Origin: Burkholderia pyrrocinia
GTDB taxonomy: Bacteria; Pseudomonadota; Gammaproteobacteria; Burkholderiales; Burkholderiaceae
DNA: 64,000 nucleotides
NCBI RefSeq assembly: GCF_001028665.1
Contig: NZ_CP011504.1
Location: 2,852,001 to 2,916,000, forward strand
Direction: 5' to 3'
Shown: one piece after another, positions 1 to 9,552 of the stretch
Numbering within the stretch: position 1 is the stretch's first letter
How the letters are laid out: the number at the start of each line of letters is the position of its first letter
The notes under the pieces: model-generated
The model's input: only the letters and a program-made list of their open reading frames with translations
Told to the model about the DNA's origin: nothing
Database searches by the model: none
Translations under genes and position numbers: made by a program

Positions 1-1
1 T

Positions 2-505
2 TCGGATCCGCTCGACGAGCAGGCGTTCGTGACGAAGGTCGTCAACTTCCTGCAGCAGCAGCCGGACTGGCAGAACACGGCCGTGATCGTCACGTATGAC
101 GACTCGGACGGCTGGTACGACCACGTGTACACGGCGCCGACGCGTGCGTCGTCCGACCCGGTCGACCAGCTCAACGGCAGCGGCAAGTGCGGCACGGGCG
201 GCACCACCGGCGTGAACGGCGCGACCGTGAACGGCCGCTGCGGCCCGGGCGTGCGGATTCCGCTGATCGTGATCTCGCCGTATGCGAAGCAGAACTACGT
301 CGACCACACGATGCTCGACCAGTCGTCCGTCGTGCGCTTCATCGAAGACAACTGGCTCGGCGGCCAGCGCATCGGCGGCGGTTCGTTCGATGCGACGGCG
401 GGCGACCTGCGCAGCCTGTTCGACTTCACGTCGAAGCCGAACACGACGCCGCTGTACCTCGACCCGACGCTCGGCACGGCATTGAGCGCGGCTCCGGCGA
501 TCTGA
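2..505 (+). CDS. Acid phosphatase/phospholipase C family protein, C-terminal part
   Basis: The reading frame is open from the window edge, so only the last about 167 residues are present. The motif TYDDSDGWYDHV, followed by a cysteine-containing insert (GKCGTGG ... GRCGPG) and GVRIPLIVISPYAK, is typical of the phosphoesterase family that holds bacterial phospholipase C and AcpA-type acid phosphatases. The later HTMLDQSSVVRFIEDNW segment is the usual end of the alpha/beta core. These enzymes are secreted and hydrolyse phosphomonoesters or phosphodiesters, including phospholipid head groups. The export signal and the catalytic N-terminus lie outside the window. A strong hairpin follows the stop. 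AcpA-type phosphatase fits better than true phospholipase C, but the fragment cannot decide between them. Confidence 0.85.
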   Translation, partial: SDPLDEQAFVTKVVNFLQQQPDWQNTAVIVTYDDSDGWYDHVYTAPTRASSDPVDQLNGSGKCGTGGTTGVNGATVNGRCGPGVRIPLIVISPYAKQNYVDHTMLDQSSVVRFIEDNWLGGQRIGGGSFDATAGDLRSLFDFTSKPNTTPLYLDPTLGTALSAAPAI

Positions 506-524
506 CCGGCATCGGTTGACCGCA

Positions 525-552
525 GGCCGGCGCATCACGCGCCGGCCGTTTC
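525..552 (+). terminator. Hairpin after the phosphatase gene
   Basis: GGCCGGCGC at 525-533 pairs with GCGCCGGCC at 539-547 around the loop ATCAC, followed by a short T-containing stretch. Its place just behind the stop codon supports a factor-independent terminator, although the U-tract is weak. Confidence 0.55.
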
Positions 553-598
553 CATTTAACACGCCGCTTCGCGCGGCGCCTGATTTCCGACCGACAGC

Positions 599-2020
599 AT
601 GACAGCTCGCCCCGCGTTCCCGTCTCCCGACGCCTCCGGCACCCCCGCGCCGCGTTCCCCTTCCCGCCTGCTGCGCCGCGCGGCGTTCGTGCTCGGCACG
701 GCCGTGCTCGGTTATGGCGCGTTCGCGATCGCGTTCCCCGCGCAGGTGCCCGCGGCGATCGGCACCGTCGTCGCCGCCTGGACGGGCGCGAATCCGCATC
801 CGGTCGTGCTGCAGCGGCCCGCCGCGCAGCCGCTATCGGCGGTCGCGCAGCTCGGGCGCGCGCTGTTCGTCGATCCGTCGCTGTCCGCGTCGGGCAAGCA
901 GTCGTGCGCGTCGTGCCACAGCCCCGATCATGCGTATGGCCCGCCGAACGCGCTCGACGTGCAGCCGGGCGGCCTCGCGATGACGCAGCACGGGTATCGC
1001 CCGCCGCCGTCGCTGATGTACCTGTACCGCCAACCGAACTTCAGCATCGGCCCCGATGCCGGTGAAAACGACGCCGCACCGAGTGTCGCGCAGCAGGCCG
1101 CGTCGGCGGCCGGGGTCGTCAAGGCGCAGAAGGTGGCCGGCACGTCGGCCGCGCCGCAGCTCGTGCCGCAGGGCGGGATGTTCTGGGACGGCCGCGCCGA
1201 TACGCTGCAGCAGCAGGCGTTCGGCCCGCTGCTGAATCCGGTCGAGATGGCGAACGCGAGCATCGACGACGTCGCGCACAAGCTCGCGCAGTCGTCGCAC
1301 CGCGCGCAGCTCGAGCAGCTGTTCGGCGCGCGCGTGTTCGACAGCCCGCAGCTCGCGGTGTCGGAGGCGATGTTCGCGATCGCGCGGTATCAGGTCGAGG
1401 ATCCGTCGTTCCATCCGTACAACAGCAAGTACGATCGCTGGCTCGAAGGCCGTGCGCGCCTGTCGCAGGCCGAACTGCGCGGGCTGCGCCTGTTCAACGA
1501 TCCGGACAAGGCGAATTGCGCGGGCTGCCACCTGTCGAAGCCCGGCAAGGACGGACTGCCGCCGATGTTTACCGACTACCAGTACGAGGCGCTCGGCGCG
1601 CCGCGCAACAAGCAGCTTGCGCAGAACCGCAACCCGGCGTTCTACGACCTCGGCGTGTGCGGGCCGTTCCGCGACGACCTGAAGGACCAGACGCAGTATT
1701 GCGGGATGTTCCTCACGCCGACGCTGCGCAACTCGGCGACGCGCCAGGTGTTCTTCCACAACGGCGTGTTCCACACGCTCGACCAGGTGATGGCGTTCTA
1801 CAACGAGCGCAGCATCTCGCCGCAGAAGTTCTATTCGCGCGGCGCGGACGGCAAGGTCGACGAGTACGACGATATTCCGCCGAAGTATCGCGCGAACGTC
1901 GACGTGACCGATGCGCCGTTCGATCGCAAGCCGGGCGACAAACCCGCGATGACGGCGCAGGATATCAAGGATATCGAAGCGTTTCTCGGCACGTTGAACG
2001 ACGAGCCGGTGAAACAGTGA
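599..2020 (+). CDS. Di-haem cytochrome c peroxidase / MauG-like protein
   Basis: The 473-residue product has a hydrophobic segment at about residues 27-48 that can serve as an export signal or membrane anchor. It has two CxxCH haem c motifs, SCASCH (C103, C106, H107) and NCAGCH (C307, C310, H311). This is the pattern of the di-haem cytochrome c peroxidase/MauG family, whose members act in the periplasm on hydrogen peroxide or in oxidative modification of a partner protein. The spacing of about 200 residues between the haem sites is normal for the family. The long Pro/Ala-rich N-terminus before the hydrophobic segment is cytoplasmic if the segment is an anchor. The gene starts 93 bases after the phosphatase, behind a hairpin, so co-transcription is doubtful. 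True peroxidase and MauG-like roles cannot be told apart here. Confidence 0.9.
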   Translation: MTARPAFPSPDASGTPAPRSPSRLLRRAAFVLGTAVLGYGAFAIAFPAQVPAAIGTVVAAWTGANPHPVVLQRPAAQPLSAVAQLGRALFVDPSLSASGKQSCASCHSPDHAYGPPNALDVQPGGLAMTQHGYRPPPSLMYLYRQPNFSIGPDAGENDAAPSVAQQAASAAGVVKAQKVAGTSAAPQLVPQGGMFWDGRADTLQQQAFGPLLNPVEMANASIDDVAHKLAQSSHRAQLEQLFGARVFDSPQLAVSEAMFAIARYQVEDPSFHPYNSKYDRWLEGRARLSQAELRGLRLFNDPDKANCAGCHLSKPGKDGLPPMFTDYQYEALGAPRNKQLAQNRNPAFYDLGVCGPFRDDLKDQTQYCGMFLTPTLRNSATRQVFFHNGVFHTLDQVMAFYNERSISPQKFYSRGADGKVDEYDDIPPKYRANVDVTDAPFDRKPGDKPAMTAQDIKDIEAFLGTLNDEPVKQ

Positions 2021-2170
2021 GCGCCGGTTGACCGCCGCGCCGCGTCAGCGGCGCACGCGGATGCACGGGAAGGCCGGCGCCAACGAGAACACGAGCGGTG
2101 TACCCGGCCGTGCGACGCGCCGGAATTCGCGCGGCGTCGGCGCGGGATCGCGATCCGCGTCCGCGCCTCG

Positions 2171-3481
2171 TCAGGAAAGGCTGTCGAGCAGCCGATACCA
2201 GGCCACCCCGGCCGCGATATAGAAGCGCTGCAGCCCGTGAAACGGAATTGACCGGATCGCCGTGGCCCGGAACGGCAGCGGCAGTTGCGCATCGCCCGAC
2301 AGGTGCGCGGCCAGGTGCTTGCCGAGCGTCGTCGCCATCGCGATGCCGCGGCCGTTGTAGCCGAGCGCGATCGTCACGCCCGGCGCGGGCTCGTGCACGT
2401 GCGGCATGAAATCCGCGGTGATCGCGACGCGCCCCGCCCAGCGGTATTCGAACCGGACGCCCTTCAGTTGCGGATACAGCAGCGTCGTCGCGCGCTCGAG
2501 ATGGCGCCAGTCGCTCGTCGCGCGCGGTTCCGCGAACGGGCCGCGGCCGCCCATCAGCAGACGGCCGGCCGCGTCGCGACGGAAGTACAGCAGCAGGCGC
2601 CGCGCATCCGATGCGACCTCGCCGCCGGCGAGAATGTCGCGGCCGAGCTCCGGCGCGAGCGGCTGCGTCGCGACGATGAAACTGTTCGCGGCGATCACCG
2701 ACTGGCGCAAGCCGGGCCACAGCCCGTCCGTGTAGCCGTTGGTCGCGATCACGACACGATCCGCCGTCAGTGTCGCGCCGCTGGCCGTCGCGATCCGCCA
2801 GCGGCCGTCGGCACGCGTCAGCCCGACGGCGCGCGTCAGCCCGTGCACGACTACCCCGCTCGCCTGCGCAGCGCGCACGAGGCCGCGCGTATAGCTGAGC
2901 GGCTGCACGCTGCCTGCGCGGCGATCGATCCAGCCGCCCGCGTAGGCATGTGTGCCGAGCCGTCGCGCGACGTCGTCGCGGCCCAGCACTTCGACCGGTG
3001 CGCCGCGCGCGGCCCACTGCTGCGCGCGGCGCGCGACCGTATCGAGCATCGCGGCGGTCGGCGCCGGCTGGATCCAGCCGTCGCGACGCGCATCGCAGTC
3101 GATCGCGTGCCGCGCGATCAGGTCGAACACCGTATCTGCCGCGCCACCGACCACGCCGGCAAGCTGCTCGCCGGCCTCGTCGCCGAACCGGCGGACCAGT
3201 TCGTCGGGGTCGTATTTCAGCCCGGGAATCACTTGCCCGCCGTTGCGGCCCGACGCACCCCAGCCCGGCTGCGCGCCGTCGATCACGCACACGTTCGCAC
3301 CGCGTTCGGCCAGGTGGAGCGCGGTCGACAGACCCGTGAAGCCGGCGCCGACGATCGCGACGTCGCACGACGCGGACGCCTCGAGCGCGGGGGTGTCGGG
3401 CGCCGGCGCGGCCGTCGCCGCCCACAGCGAATCCGGCCACCGGGAGTCGGACCATGCGGGTACCGGTTTCCTGTCGCTCAT
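2171..3481 (-). CDS. FAD-dependent amine/amino acid oxidoreductase (DadA/PuuB-like)
   Basis: The product has 436 residues. Near residue 35 it shows the dinucleotide-binding fold [19 protein letters not shown], followed by the [12 protein letters not shown] segment typical of DAO-family flavoproteins such as gamma-glutamylputrescine oxidase and D-amino acid dehydrogenase. The C-terminal [15 protein letters not shown] segment is the second FAD-contact region. It would oxidise an amine or amino acid taken up by the ABC transporter encoded just upstream. Its ATG overlaps the stop of the ATPase gene (ATGA, 3478-3481), which shows translational coupling and fixes the start. The exact substrate is not visible. 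Confidence 0.9.
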   Translation of the reverse strand: MSDRKPVPAWSDSRWPDSLWAATAAPAPDTPALEASASCDVAIVGAGFTGLSTALHLAERGANVCVIDGAQPGWGASGRNGGQVIPGLKYDPDELVRRFGDEAGEQLAGVVGGAADTVFDLIARHAIDCDARRDGWIQPAPTAAMLDTVARRAQQWAARGAPVEVLGRDDVARRLGTHAYAGGWIDRRAGSVQPLSYTRGLVRAAQASGVVVHGLTRAVGLTRADGRWRIATASGATLTADRVVIATNGYTDGLWPGLRQSVIAANSFIVATQPLAPELGRDILAGGEVASDARRLLLYFRRDAAGRLLMGGRGPFAEPRATSDWRHLERATTLLYPQLKGVRFEYRWAGRVAITADFMPHVHEPAPGVTIALGYNGRGIAMATTLGKHLAAHLSGDAQLPLPFRATAIRSIPFHGLQRFYIAAGVAWYRLLDSLS

Positions 3482-4233
3482 GTTCGATCCGGGTTGGCGG
3501 CGCCGTCCGACGCCAGCAGGCGCCGCAGGAATTCCTGCGTGCGGGGATGCTTCGGCTGCGTGAGCACGTCGCGCGCGGGCCCGCTTTCGCAGATGGTGCC
3601 GTCGTGCAGGAAGCACACACGGTCGGCCACCTCGCGCGCGAACCCCATCTCGTGCGTGACGACCACCATGGTCATCCCGTCGCGCGCGAGCCCGCGCATC
3701 ACGCCGAGCACTTCGCCGACGAGTTCGGGGTCGAGCGCCGACGTCGGCTCGTCGAACAGGATCGCCTGCGGCTCCATCGCGAGCGCGCGTGCGATCGCGA
3801 CGCGCTGCTGCTGGCCGCCCGACAGCTCGGACGGGTACGCATTCATCCGGTGCGCGAGCCCGACCTTGTCGAGCAGCGCACGGGCCTGCTCGCGCGCTTG
3901 CGCGGCCGGCACCCGCCGCACATGCACGGGGCCTTCCATCACGTTCTCGAGCGCCGTGCGGTGCGAGAACAGGTTGAAGCGCTGGAACACCATGCCGACC
4001 CGCATCCGCAGCTCGTGGATACGCTTCGAATGCGCATCGACCTTCACCCCGTCGATCGTGATCGAGCCTTCGTCGTAGGTCTCGAAGCCGTTGATACAGC
4101 GCAGCACGGTCGATTTGCCCGAGCCGGACGGCCCGATCAGGCATACGACTTCGCCCTGCTGCACGTCGAGACTCACGCCCTTCAGCACGGCGTGCTGATG
4201 GAAACGCTTGTGTATCGAATCGATCCGGATCAT
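3478..4233 (-). CDS. Polar amino acid ABC transporter, ATP-binding subunit (GlnQ/HisP type)
   Basis: This 251-residue ATPase has a Walker A motif GPSGSGKS (residues 34-41), the signature LSGGQQQR, Walker B ILFDEP with the following TSALDPE, and the H-loop VTHEMGFA. Length and motif spacing match the GlnQ/HisP group that energises uptake of polar amino acids or opines. Its start overlaps the permease stop by four bases (ATGA) and its own stop overlaps the oxidase start. The transporter and the oxidase therefore form one tightly coupled operon on the minus strand. Confidence 0.95.
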   Translation of the reverse strand: MIRIDSIHKRFHQHAVLKGVSLDVQQGEVVCLIGPSGSGKSTVLRCINGFETYDEGSITIDGVKVDAHSKRIHELRMRVGMVFQRFNLFSHRTALENVMEGPVHVRRVPAAQAREQARALLDKVGLAHRMNAYPSELSGGQQQRVAIARALAMEPQAILFDEPTSALDPELVGEVLGVMRGLARDGMTMVVVTHEMGFAREVADRVCFLHDGTICESGPARDVLTQPKHPRTQEFLRRLLASDGAANPDRT

Positions 4234-4886
4234 GCGCCTCTCCTCAGCGCGAGCCGCTTGCCGAGCCGGTTCACGCCGAACATCAGCGGCAGGCCGAGCG
4301 CGAGATACAGCAGCGCGACGAGCGTATAGACGCTCATGTTCTGGAACGTCGACGACGCGATCAACTGGCCGGCGCGCGTGATCTCCGCGACCGTGATCGT
4401 CGACGCGACCGACGAATCCTTCAGCAGCATCACGAGCGTGTTGCCGTACGGCGGCAGCGCGATGCGGAACGCCTGCGGCAGCACCACGCGCCGCATGATC
4501 ATCGGCCCGCGCATGCCGATCGCGTGCGCGGCCTCGATCTGGCCGCGGTCGATCGCCTCGATGCCGGCGCGGAAGTTTTCCGCCTGGTAGGCCGAGTACG
4601 CGATGCCGAGGCCGAGCACGCCGGCCTGGAACGCCGACAGTTGCACGCCGAGATCGGGCAGCACGAAGTACATGTAGAACAGCTGCACGATGATCGGCAG
4701 CCCGCGGATCACGTTGACGATCGTGCTGCCGGCCGTCGCCACGGCGCGGTTGTGCGACACCTTCAGCAACGCAAGGATCAGCCCGAGCACCGAGCTGAGC
4801 ACGAACGCGCATGCCGTGATCTCGATCGTGACCACTGCCCCCTTCAACAGGATCGGCAGGAAATCGATCGCGTTCTGAAAAAACAT
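4230..4886 (-). CDS. Polar amino acid ABC transporter, permease subunit
   Basis: The product has 218 residues, with several hydrophobic segments and the HisM/GlnP-type EAA loop around [22 protein letters not shown]. This family forms the inner-membrane channel and couples to the ATPase encoded immediately downstream, overlapping by ATGA. Only one permease gene is present, so a homodimeric channel is expected (inference). It lies 88 bases behind the gene for the binding protein. Confidence 0.95.
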   Translation of the reverse strand: MFFQNAIDFLPILLKGAVVTIEITACAFVLSSVLGLILALLKVSHNRAVATAGSTIVNVIRGLPIIVQLFYMYFVLPDLGVQLSAFQAGVLGLGIAYSAYQAENFRAGIEAIDRGQIEAAHAIGMRGPMIMRRVVLPQAFRIALPPYGNTLVMLLKDSSVASTITVAEITRAGQLIASSTFQNMSVYTLVALLYLALGLPLMFGVNRLGKRLALRRGA

Positions 4887-4974
4887 GAGGTCTCCTATGC
4901 GATGGCCGAACGGCGCGCCGCAATGGGTGCCCGCAAGGCGCGGGCGATACCGGTCTGGAATCGGGAGCCGGCGC

Positions 4975-5751
4975 TCAGCTCATGTGCCACTTCTGCAGGA
5001 TCTGCTGCAGCGTGCCGTCGACTTTCATCTTGCGGATCGCGCCGTTGAGCTGCTCGAGCGTCGCGGTATCGCCCTTGCGCACGATGAAGCAGACCTGCCC
5101 CTTCACGACGCTCTGGTATTCGGGCACGAGCCGCACCTCGCGGTTGACGCCGTGTTCGATCTGGTACGCGACGATCGGCTGGTCGGCGAAGCCGGCCTTG
5201 ATGCGCCCGAGCGCGACGTCGCGCATGATGTCGGCGATCGAATCGTAGGTCCGGACTTCCTTGAAGATGCCCTTCTTGTTGAGCGCGTCGACGAACGCCG
5301 TACCGACCTGCGCGCCGACCACCTGCCCCTTGAAATCGTCCATCGACGTATAGCGGCCCGGGTCGTCCGCCTTCACGATCAGGCCTTCGCCGAACGAATA
5401 GACCGTGTCGGAGAAATCGACGACCTGCTGGCGCGCCGGCGTCTTCAGCATCGCGGCCGAGATGATGTCGATCTTCTGCGTGGTGAGCGACGGAATGAGC
5501 GCCGAGAACACGGTCTGCTGCACATCGACGCGAAAACCGGCCGATTTCCCGGCCGCGGTGATCGCGTCGACCATCATCCCCTGGATCGAATTGCTCTTGA
5601 CGTCGAGAAACGTGAACGGCACGCCGGTGGCCGTCGCGCCGACCTTCAGCGTCGGCTCGGCCGCGGCGGCGCCCGCCGATGCCGCGGAAATGGCGATACA
5701 GGTGGCGAAACCGGCGGCCAGTGCGCCGAACCGCTTGATGAACGAAACCAT
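4975..5751 (-). CDS. ABC transporter periplasmic substrate-binding protein (amino acid type)
   Basis: The 258-residue protein begins with a typical Sec signal peptide (basic start, hydrophobic core, AAAA end at about residues 25-31). A type II periplasmic binding fold follows: TLKVGATATGVPFTFLD at the front and the GQVVGAQVGTAF hinge segment in the middle. It would deliver the substrate to the permease and ATPase encoded downstream. It is the first gene of the minus-strand operon and diverges from the IclR gene, so it is the likely control point. The chemistry of the ligand cannot be read from the sequence; the co-transcribed flavin oxidase suggests an amino acid, opine or polyamine derivative. 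Confidence 0.93.
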   Translation of the reverse strand: MVSFIKRFGALAAGFATCIAISAASAGAAAAEPTLKVGATATGVPFTFLDVKSNSIQGMMVDAITAAGKSAGFRVDVQQTVFSALIPSLTTQKIDIISAAMLKTPARQQVVDFSDTVYSFGEGLIVKADDPGRYTSMDDFKGQVVGAQVGTAFVDALNKKGIFKEVRTYDSIADIMRDVALGRIKAGFADQPIVAYQIEHGVNREVRLVPEYQSVVKGQVCFIVRKGDTATLEQLNGAIRKMKVDGTLQQILQKWHMS

Positions 5752-5842
5752 GGTGTCTCCTTCTCGAATAAGCCAGTACGCCGTGCGATCGCGGGTCGAC
5801 GCATTGCGACGATGACCCGATCTTAAAACGAATCAAAAATAT

Positions 5843-5897
5843 CGCAAATAGATTTTTGCGTATCGATATTCGATACGTTATGATTCGATATCGAATC
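5843..5897. promoter_or_regulatory. Palindrome cluster between IclR gene and transporter operon
   Basis: Three inverted repeats lie within 55 bases: CGCAAA/TTTGCG (5843-5860), CGTATCGA-TAT-TCGATACG (5859-5877) and the perfect 16-bp palindrome GATTCGATATCGAATC (5882-5897). The last two share the TCGATA core. Their place in the A+T-rich divergent region makes them candidate operators for the IclR regulator and for promoters in both directions. Confidence 0.6.
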
Positions 5898-5915
5898 GAT
5901 CAAGCCCCCTTGCTC

Positions 5916-6707
5916 ATGGAAACATCGCCCGATCAGTCAAACGACCTGCTGTTCAACCAGTCGCTGGAGAAAGGGCTGAACGTGCTGCGCGCGTTCAGCG
6001 CGAAGCGGCGCACGATGACGCTCGCGGAAGTGGCCGACGCGGCGGGGATGACGAAGAGCTCGGCACAGCGGATGGTCTATACGCTCGAGAAGCTCGGCTA
6101 TATCCGCAAGCATCCGGTCACGCGGCGCTACCAGCTCACGCCGCACGTGATGCGGATCGGCTTCAACTACCTCGCGGCCGATACGCTGATCGACGTCGCG
6201 AATCCGTTCCTGTCCGAGCTCACGAACGTGACCGGCGAAACCACCAACCTCACCGAGCCGGACGAGGACGAGATGGTGTACGTCGCGCGTTTCGTATCGA
6301 CGAAGTTCGTGCCGATCCACATGCCGATCGGCAGCCGCATCCCGATGTTCTGCACCGGCAGCGGCCGCGCGTTCCTGAGCGCGCTGCCGCCCGACGACGC
6401 GCGCGCGCGGCTCGACGGCATGGCGCGCACGCCGCACACGCCGCGCACGGTCACAGCGCTCGACGCGCTCGTCGCGCTGCTCGACAGCGCGCGGCACGAA
6501 GGCTACGCCACCAACCAGGAAGAACTGTTCATCGGCGACATGTCGATCGCGGCGCCCGTGCTCGGCAGTCAGGGGCAGCCCGTCGCGGCCGTGCATGTGG
6601 TCGCGCCGACGAGCCGCTGGACGTTCGACGACGCGCGCCGCAAGCTCGCGCCGGCCGTGATCGACTGCGCGCGCGGCATCAGCAATTCGATCCGGACGCT
6701 CGAATAG
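5916..6707 (+). CDS. IclR-family transcriptional regulator
   Basis: The preferred start at 5916 gives 263 residues. The N-terminal winged helix (about residues 17-75) contains LAEVADAAGMTKSSAQRMVYTLEKLGYI. The IclR effector domain follows, with NLTEPDEDEMVYVARF and MPIGSRIPMFCTGSGRAFLSALP. An in-frame ATG at 5856 exists but would place 20 extra residues across the palindromes at 5859-5897, so the later start is favoured. The gene diverges from the ABC transporter/oxidase operon, which it probably controls in response to the transported compound or a breakdown product. Confidence 0.92.
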   Translation: METSPDQSNDLLFNQSLEKGLNVLRAFSAKRRTMTLAEVADAAGMTKSSAQRMVYTLEKLGYIRKHPVTRRYQLTPHVMRIGFNYLAADTLIDVANPFLSELTNVTGETTNLTEPDEDEMVYVARFVSTKFVPIHMPIGSRIPMFCTGSGRAFLSALPPDDARARLDGMARTPHTPRTVTALDALVALLDSARHEGYATNQEELFIGDMSIAAPVLGSQGQPVAAVHVVAPTSRWTFDDARRKLAPAVIDCARGISNSIRTLE

Positions 6708-6730
6708 CGTCTGCGATAGGGAAACGGCAG

Positions 6731-6753
6731 CGCCGCTGCTTTGCGCAGCGGCG
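6731..6753 (+). terminator. Hairpin after the IclR gene
   Basis: CGCCGCTGC at 6731-6739 pairs with GCAGCGGCG at 6745-6753 around TTTGC. It sits 24 bases after the stop but lacks a clear U-tract, so its role as a terminator is only probable. Confidence 0.45.
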
Positions 6754-6907
6754 TTCGATCCCTCCTGCGGTTTCCGCGGATTCCCCATCCGACAGGTGCT
6801 GTTCGGGCGCAAGACGAGTCCCTTCGTCGCGGCAAACCCCTCGTTTTCCCCGATCCCGTTCACCTTGACTCCGCTTGCCCGATCGTCAACACTTCGCACA
6901 TCGCAAG

Positions 6908-6917
6908 TGTGATCACA
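6908..6917. promoter_or_regulatory. TGTGATCACA palindrome upstream of the GntR gene
   Basis: A perfect 10-bp palindrome lies 32 bases before the GntR start codon. Its TGT...ACA shape resembles FCD-type GntR operators, so autoregulation is plausible. The spacing is too short for a standard CRP site. Confidence 0.4.
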
Positions 6918-6948
6918 GATCGCAGATCAAACCCTGGAGAACCCCGCC

Positions 6949-7659
6949 TTGGCGCCTCGTATCGTCCCGCCCGCACTGAAAGCCATCGAACAGGAAACGA
7001 TGGCCGACAAGGTCTATCAACAACTGCGCGAAGCGCTGATGAGCGGTCGTTTCGCGCCCGGCCAGGCATTGAGCCTGCGCAGCGTCGCCGAAGCGGTCGG
7101 CTCGTCGACGATGCCGGTGCGCGCCGCGCTCACGCGGCTGCGCGCAGAACGCGCGCTGGTCGACGGCCCGAACCGCGCGCTCGTCGTGCCGCCGATGACG
7201 CTCGGCATGCTCGACGAACTGCGCGACGTGCGGATCGCGCTCGAAGGCTGCATCGCCGAGCGCGCGTGCGCGCGGATGACCAGCACGCAGATCGCCGCCG
7301 TGCGCAAGACGTGCGAGACGATGCAGGCGCACGTCGAGGCCGGTCGCTCGCGCGCCTACCTGCAAAGCAACTTCGCATTCCACAGCGCGATCTATGCGCA
7401 CGGCGCGAGCGAAAGCACGCTCGCGATCGTCGAGAACCTGTGGATGCGTGTCGGGCCGTTTCTCAACATGGTCGCGCTCGACATCCCCCACATGCAGCGC
7501 TCGATGGACGCGCACCGCGCGATCGTCGACGCGCTCGAACGGCGTGACGGTGCGGGCGTCCGGGCCGGCATCGCACTCGACATCGGCGGCGCCGCGCACG
7601 ATCTCGCCGAGACGCTGCGGACCGAACAGACGCCGCGGTCAGTGAACGCGAAGCCGTAG
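6949..7659 (+). CDS. GntR-family regulator, FCD subfamily
   Basis: The product has 236 residues from a TTG start preceded by CTGGAG; an internal ATG at 7000 (MADKVYQQLREAL) is the alternative start. The winged helix covers about residues 18-85, including LSLRSVAEAVGSSTMPVRAALTRLRAERAL. The C-terminal all-helical FCD domain carries the expected scattered metal/ligand residues (IALEGCIAERA, NFAFHSAIYAHG, DAHRAIVDAL). FCD regulators usually sense small organic acids. It is followed on the same strand by an SDR, a BKACE enzyme and an MFS carrier, which it most likely regulates. Confidence 0.9.
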   Translation: MAPRIVPPALKAIEQETMADKVYQQLREALMSGRFAPGQALSLRSVAEAVGSSTMPVRAALTRLRAERALVDGPNRALVVPPMTLGMLDELRDVRIALEGCIAERACARMTSTQIAAVRKTCETMQAHVEAGRSRAYLQSNFAFHSAIYAHGASESTLAIVENLWMRVGPFLNMVALDIPHMQRSMDAHRAIVDALERRDGAGVRAGIALDIGGAAHDLAETLRTEQTPRSVNAKP

Positions 7660-7730
7660 CGCCCGCTTTCCGCGGCTGCCCGATCGCACGCGGCCGCATC
7701 CGACAACACCAACGATGGAGACAACCCGGC

Positions 7731-8537
7731 ATGACAGCTTCCGAACTGCTGAAACCCTACGACGGCCTGCGTGTTCTCGTGACAGGCGGCGCAGCGGGCA
7801 TCGGCCTCGAGATCGCCGATGCGTTCGCGGAGTGCGGCGCGCACGTTCATGTATGTGACGCATCGCAAGCCGCGATCGCGGCGCTCACCGACCGACCGTC
7901 GCGCGCCGGGGCCGGCGCGATCAGCGCGACACTGGCCGACGTATCCGATCCGGCCGCCGTCGAGCGCGTGTTCGCCGATGTATCGGCCACGCTTGGCGGC
8001 CTGGACGTGCTGGTCAACAACGCGGGCATCGCGGGCCCGACGGGTGGCATCGACGAGATCGATCCCACGCAGTGGGAGCAAACCGTCGCGATCAACCTGA
8101 ATGCGCAATTCCAGTTCGCGCGCCTCGCGGTGCCGCTGCTGCGCGAATCGAAGCACGGCGGCGCGATCATCGCGCTGTCGTCGGTCGCGGGCCGGCTCGG
8201 CTACGCGTTCCGCACACCGTACGCGGCGACCAAGTGGGCCGTGGTTGGCCTCGTGAAGAGCCTCGCGATCGAGCTCGGGCCGCTCGGCATCCGCGTGAAC
8301 GCTATCCAGCCCGGTATCGTCCGCGGCCCGCGGATGCGCCGCGTGATCGATGCACGCGCGCAGCAGCTCGGCATCGGTTACGACGAAATGGAAAAACGCT
8401 ATCTCGAGAAGATCTCGCTGCGGCGCATGACCGATCCGGCCGAGATCGCCGCGACCGCGCTGTTCCTGTGCTCGCCGGGCGGACACGGAATCACCGGGCA
8501 GGCGATTTCCGTCTGCGGCAACGTCGAAGTGCTCTGA
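7731..8537 (+). CDS. SDR-family NAD(P)-dependent dehydrogenase
   Basis: This 268-residue classical short-chain dehydrogenase has a cofactor motif TGGAAGIG (residues 18-25), NNAG near 105, and the catalytic residues serine in ALSS and tyrosine/lysine in YAATK (Y164, K168). It lies 71 bases after the GntR gene and just before the BKACE gene. A likely role, by inference, is oxidation of a beta-hydroxy acid to the beta-keto acid that the next enzyme cleaves. The C-terminal GGHGITGQAISVCGN is the usual SDR end. Confidence 0.92.
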   Translation: MTASELLKPYDGLRVLVTGGAAGIGLEIADAFAECGAHVHVCDASQAAIAALTDRPSRAGAGAISATLADVSDPAAVERVFADVSATLGGLDVLVNNAGIAGPTGGIDEIDPTQWEQTVAINLNAQFQFARLAVPLLRESKHGGAIIALSSVAGRLGYAFRTPYAATKWAVVGLVKSLAIELGPLGIRVNAIQPGIVRGPRMRRVIDARAQQLGIGYDEMEKRYLEKISLRRMTDPAEIAATALFLCSPGGHGITGQAISVCGNVEVL

Positions 8538-8573
8538 CGCCCCCCTGCATCGCTCACCGAAAGGAATCCATCC

Positions 8574-9506
8574 GTGGCAAACGCTCGCAAAGTCATCATC
8601 ACCTGCGCGCCGACCGGCGCGATCCATACGCCGTCGATGTCGCCGTACCTGCCCGTGACGCCGCACGAAATCGAGACGGCCGCCGTCGCGGCCGCGCAGG
8701 CCGGCGCGGCGATCCTGCACCTGCACGCACGCAACCCGTCCGACGGCAAGCCAACGCAGGATCCGGCCGTGTTCGCCGAATTCCTGCCGCACATCAAGGC
8801 GCAGACCGACGCCGTGATCAACCTCACGTCGGGCGGCAGCCCGCATATGACGGTCGACGAACGGTTGCAGCCCGCGCTGCATTTCCAGCCGGAGGTCGCG
8901 TCGCTGAACATGGGCTCGATGAATTTCGGGCTGTACCCGATGCTCGAGCGCTTCCGCGAGCTGAAGCATCCGTGGGAGCGCGAACATCTCGATAAGAGCC
9001 GCGACCTCGTGTTCAAGAACACGTTCGCCGACATCGAGACGATCCTCACGCGCTGCGGCGCGAACGGCACGCGTTTCGAATTCGAGTGCTACGACATCTC
9101 GCACCTGTACAACCTCGCGCATTTCGTCGACCGCGGGCTCGCGAAGCCGCCATTCTTCGTGCAAAGCGTGTTCGGCCTGCTCGGCGGGATCGGCGCGCAC
9201 CCGGAAGACCTGATGCACATGCGCCGCACGGCCGACCGCCTGTTCGGCGGCGACTACGTGTGGTCGATCCTCGGCGCCGGCCGCAACCAGATTCCGCTCG
9301 CGACGATCGGCGCCGCGCAGGGCGCGAACGTGCGCGTCGGGCTCGAGGATTCGCTGTGGATCGCACCCGGCAAGCTCGCGGAATCGAGCGCCGCGCAGGT
9401 ACTGAAGATGCGACAGGTGCTCGAAGGCCTGTCGCTGGAGATCGCGACGCCGGCCGAGGCGCGCGCGATGCTCGCGCTCAAGGGCGGCGACGCGGTGAAT
9501 TTCTGA
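8574..9506 (+). CDS. Beta-keto-acid cleavage enzyme (BKACE, DUF849 family)
   Basis: The product has 310 residues with a GTG start preceded by AAAGGAATCC. The N-terminus TCAPTGAIHTPSMSPYLPVTP and the zinc-binding type segment ILHLHARNPSDG (H49, H51) identify the family that includes 3-keto-5-aminohexanoate cleavage enzyme. These enzymes condense a beta-keto acid with acetyl-CoA to give acetoacetate and a new CoA ester. The family covers many substrates, so the compound used here is unknown. The neighbouring SDR could supply the keto acid, and the MFS gene downstream could import the starting compound. Confidence 0.92.
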   Translation: MANARKVIITCAPTGAIHTPSMSPYLPVTPHEIETAAVAAAQAGAAILHLHARNPSDGKPTQDPAVFAEFLPHIKAQTDAVINLTSGGSPHMTVDERLQPALHFQPEVASLNMGSMNFGLYPMLERFRELKHPWEREHLDKSRDLVFKNTFADIETILTRCGANGTRFEFECYDISHLYNLAHFVDRGLAKPPFFVQSVFGLLGGIGAHPEDLMHMRRTADRLFGGDYVWSILGAGRNQIPLATIGAAQGANVRVGLEDSLWIAPGKLAESSAAQVLKMRQVLEGLSLEIATPAEARAMLALKGGDAVNF

Positions 9507-9552
9507 TCGCCGGGTAGCGCCCCAACACCAGGACCCGCAAGCGCAGTGACAA

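Noticed and set aside
6908..6917. TGTGATCACA as a CRP binding site
   Set aside because: The half-sites are directly joined; a CRP site needs a six-base spacer. A GntR operator is the better reading.
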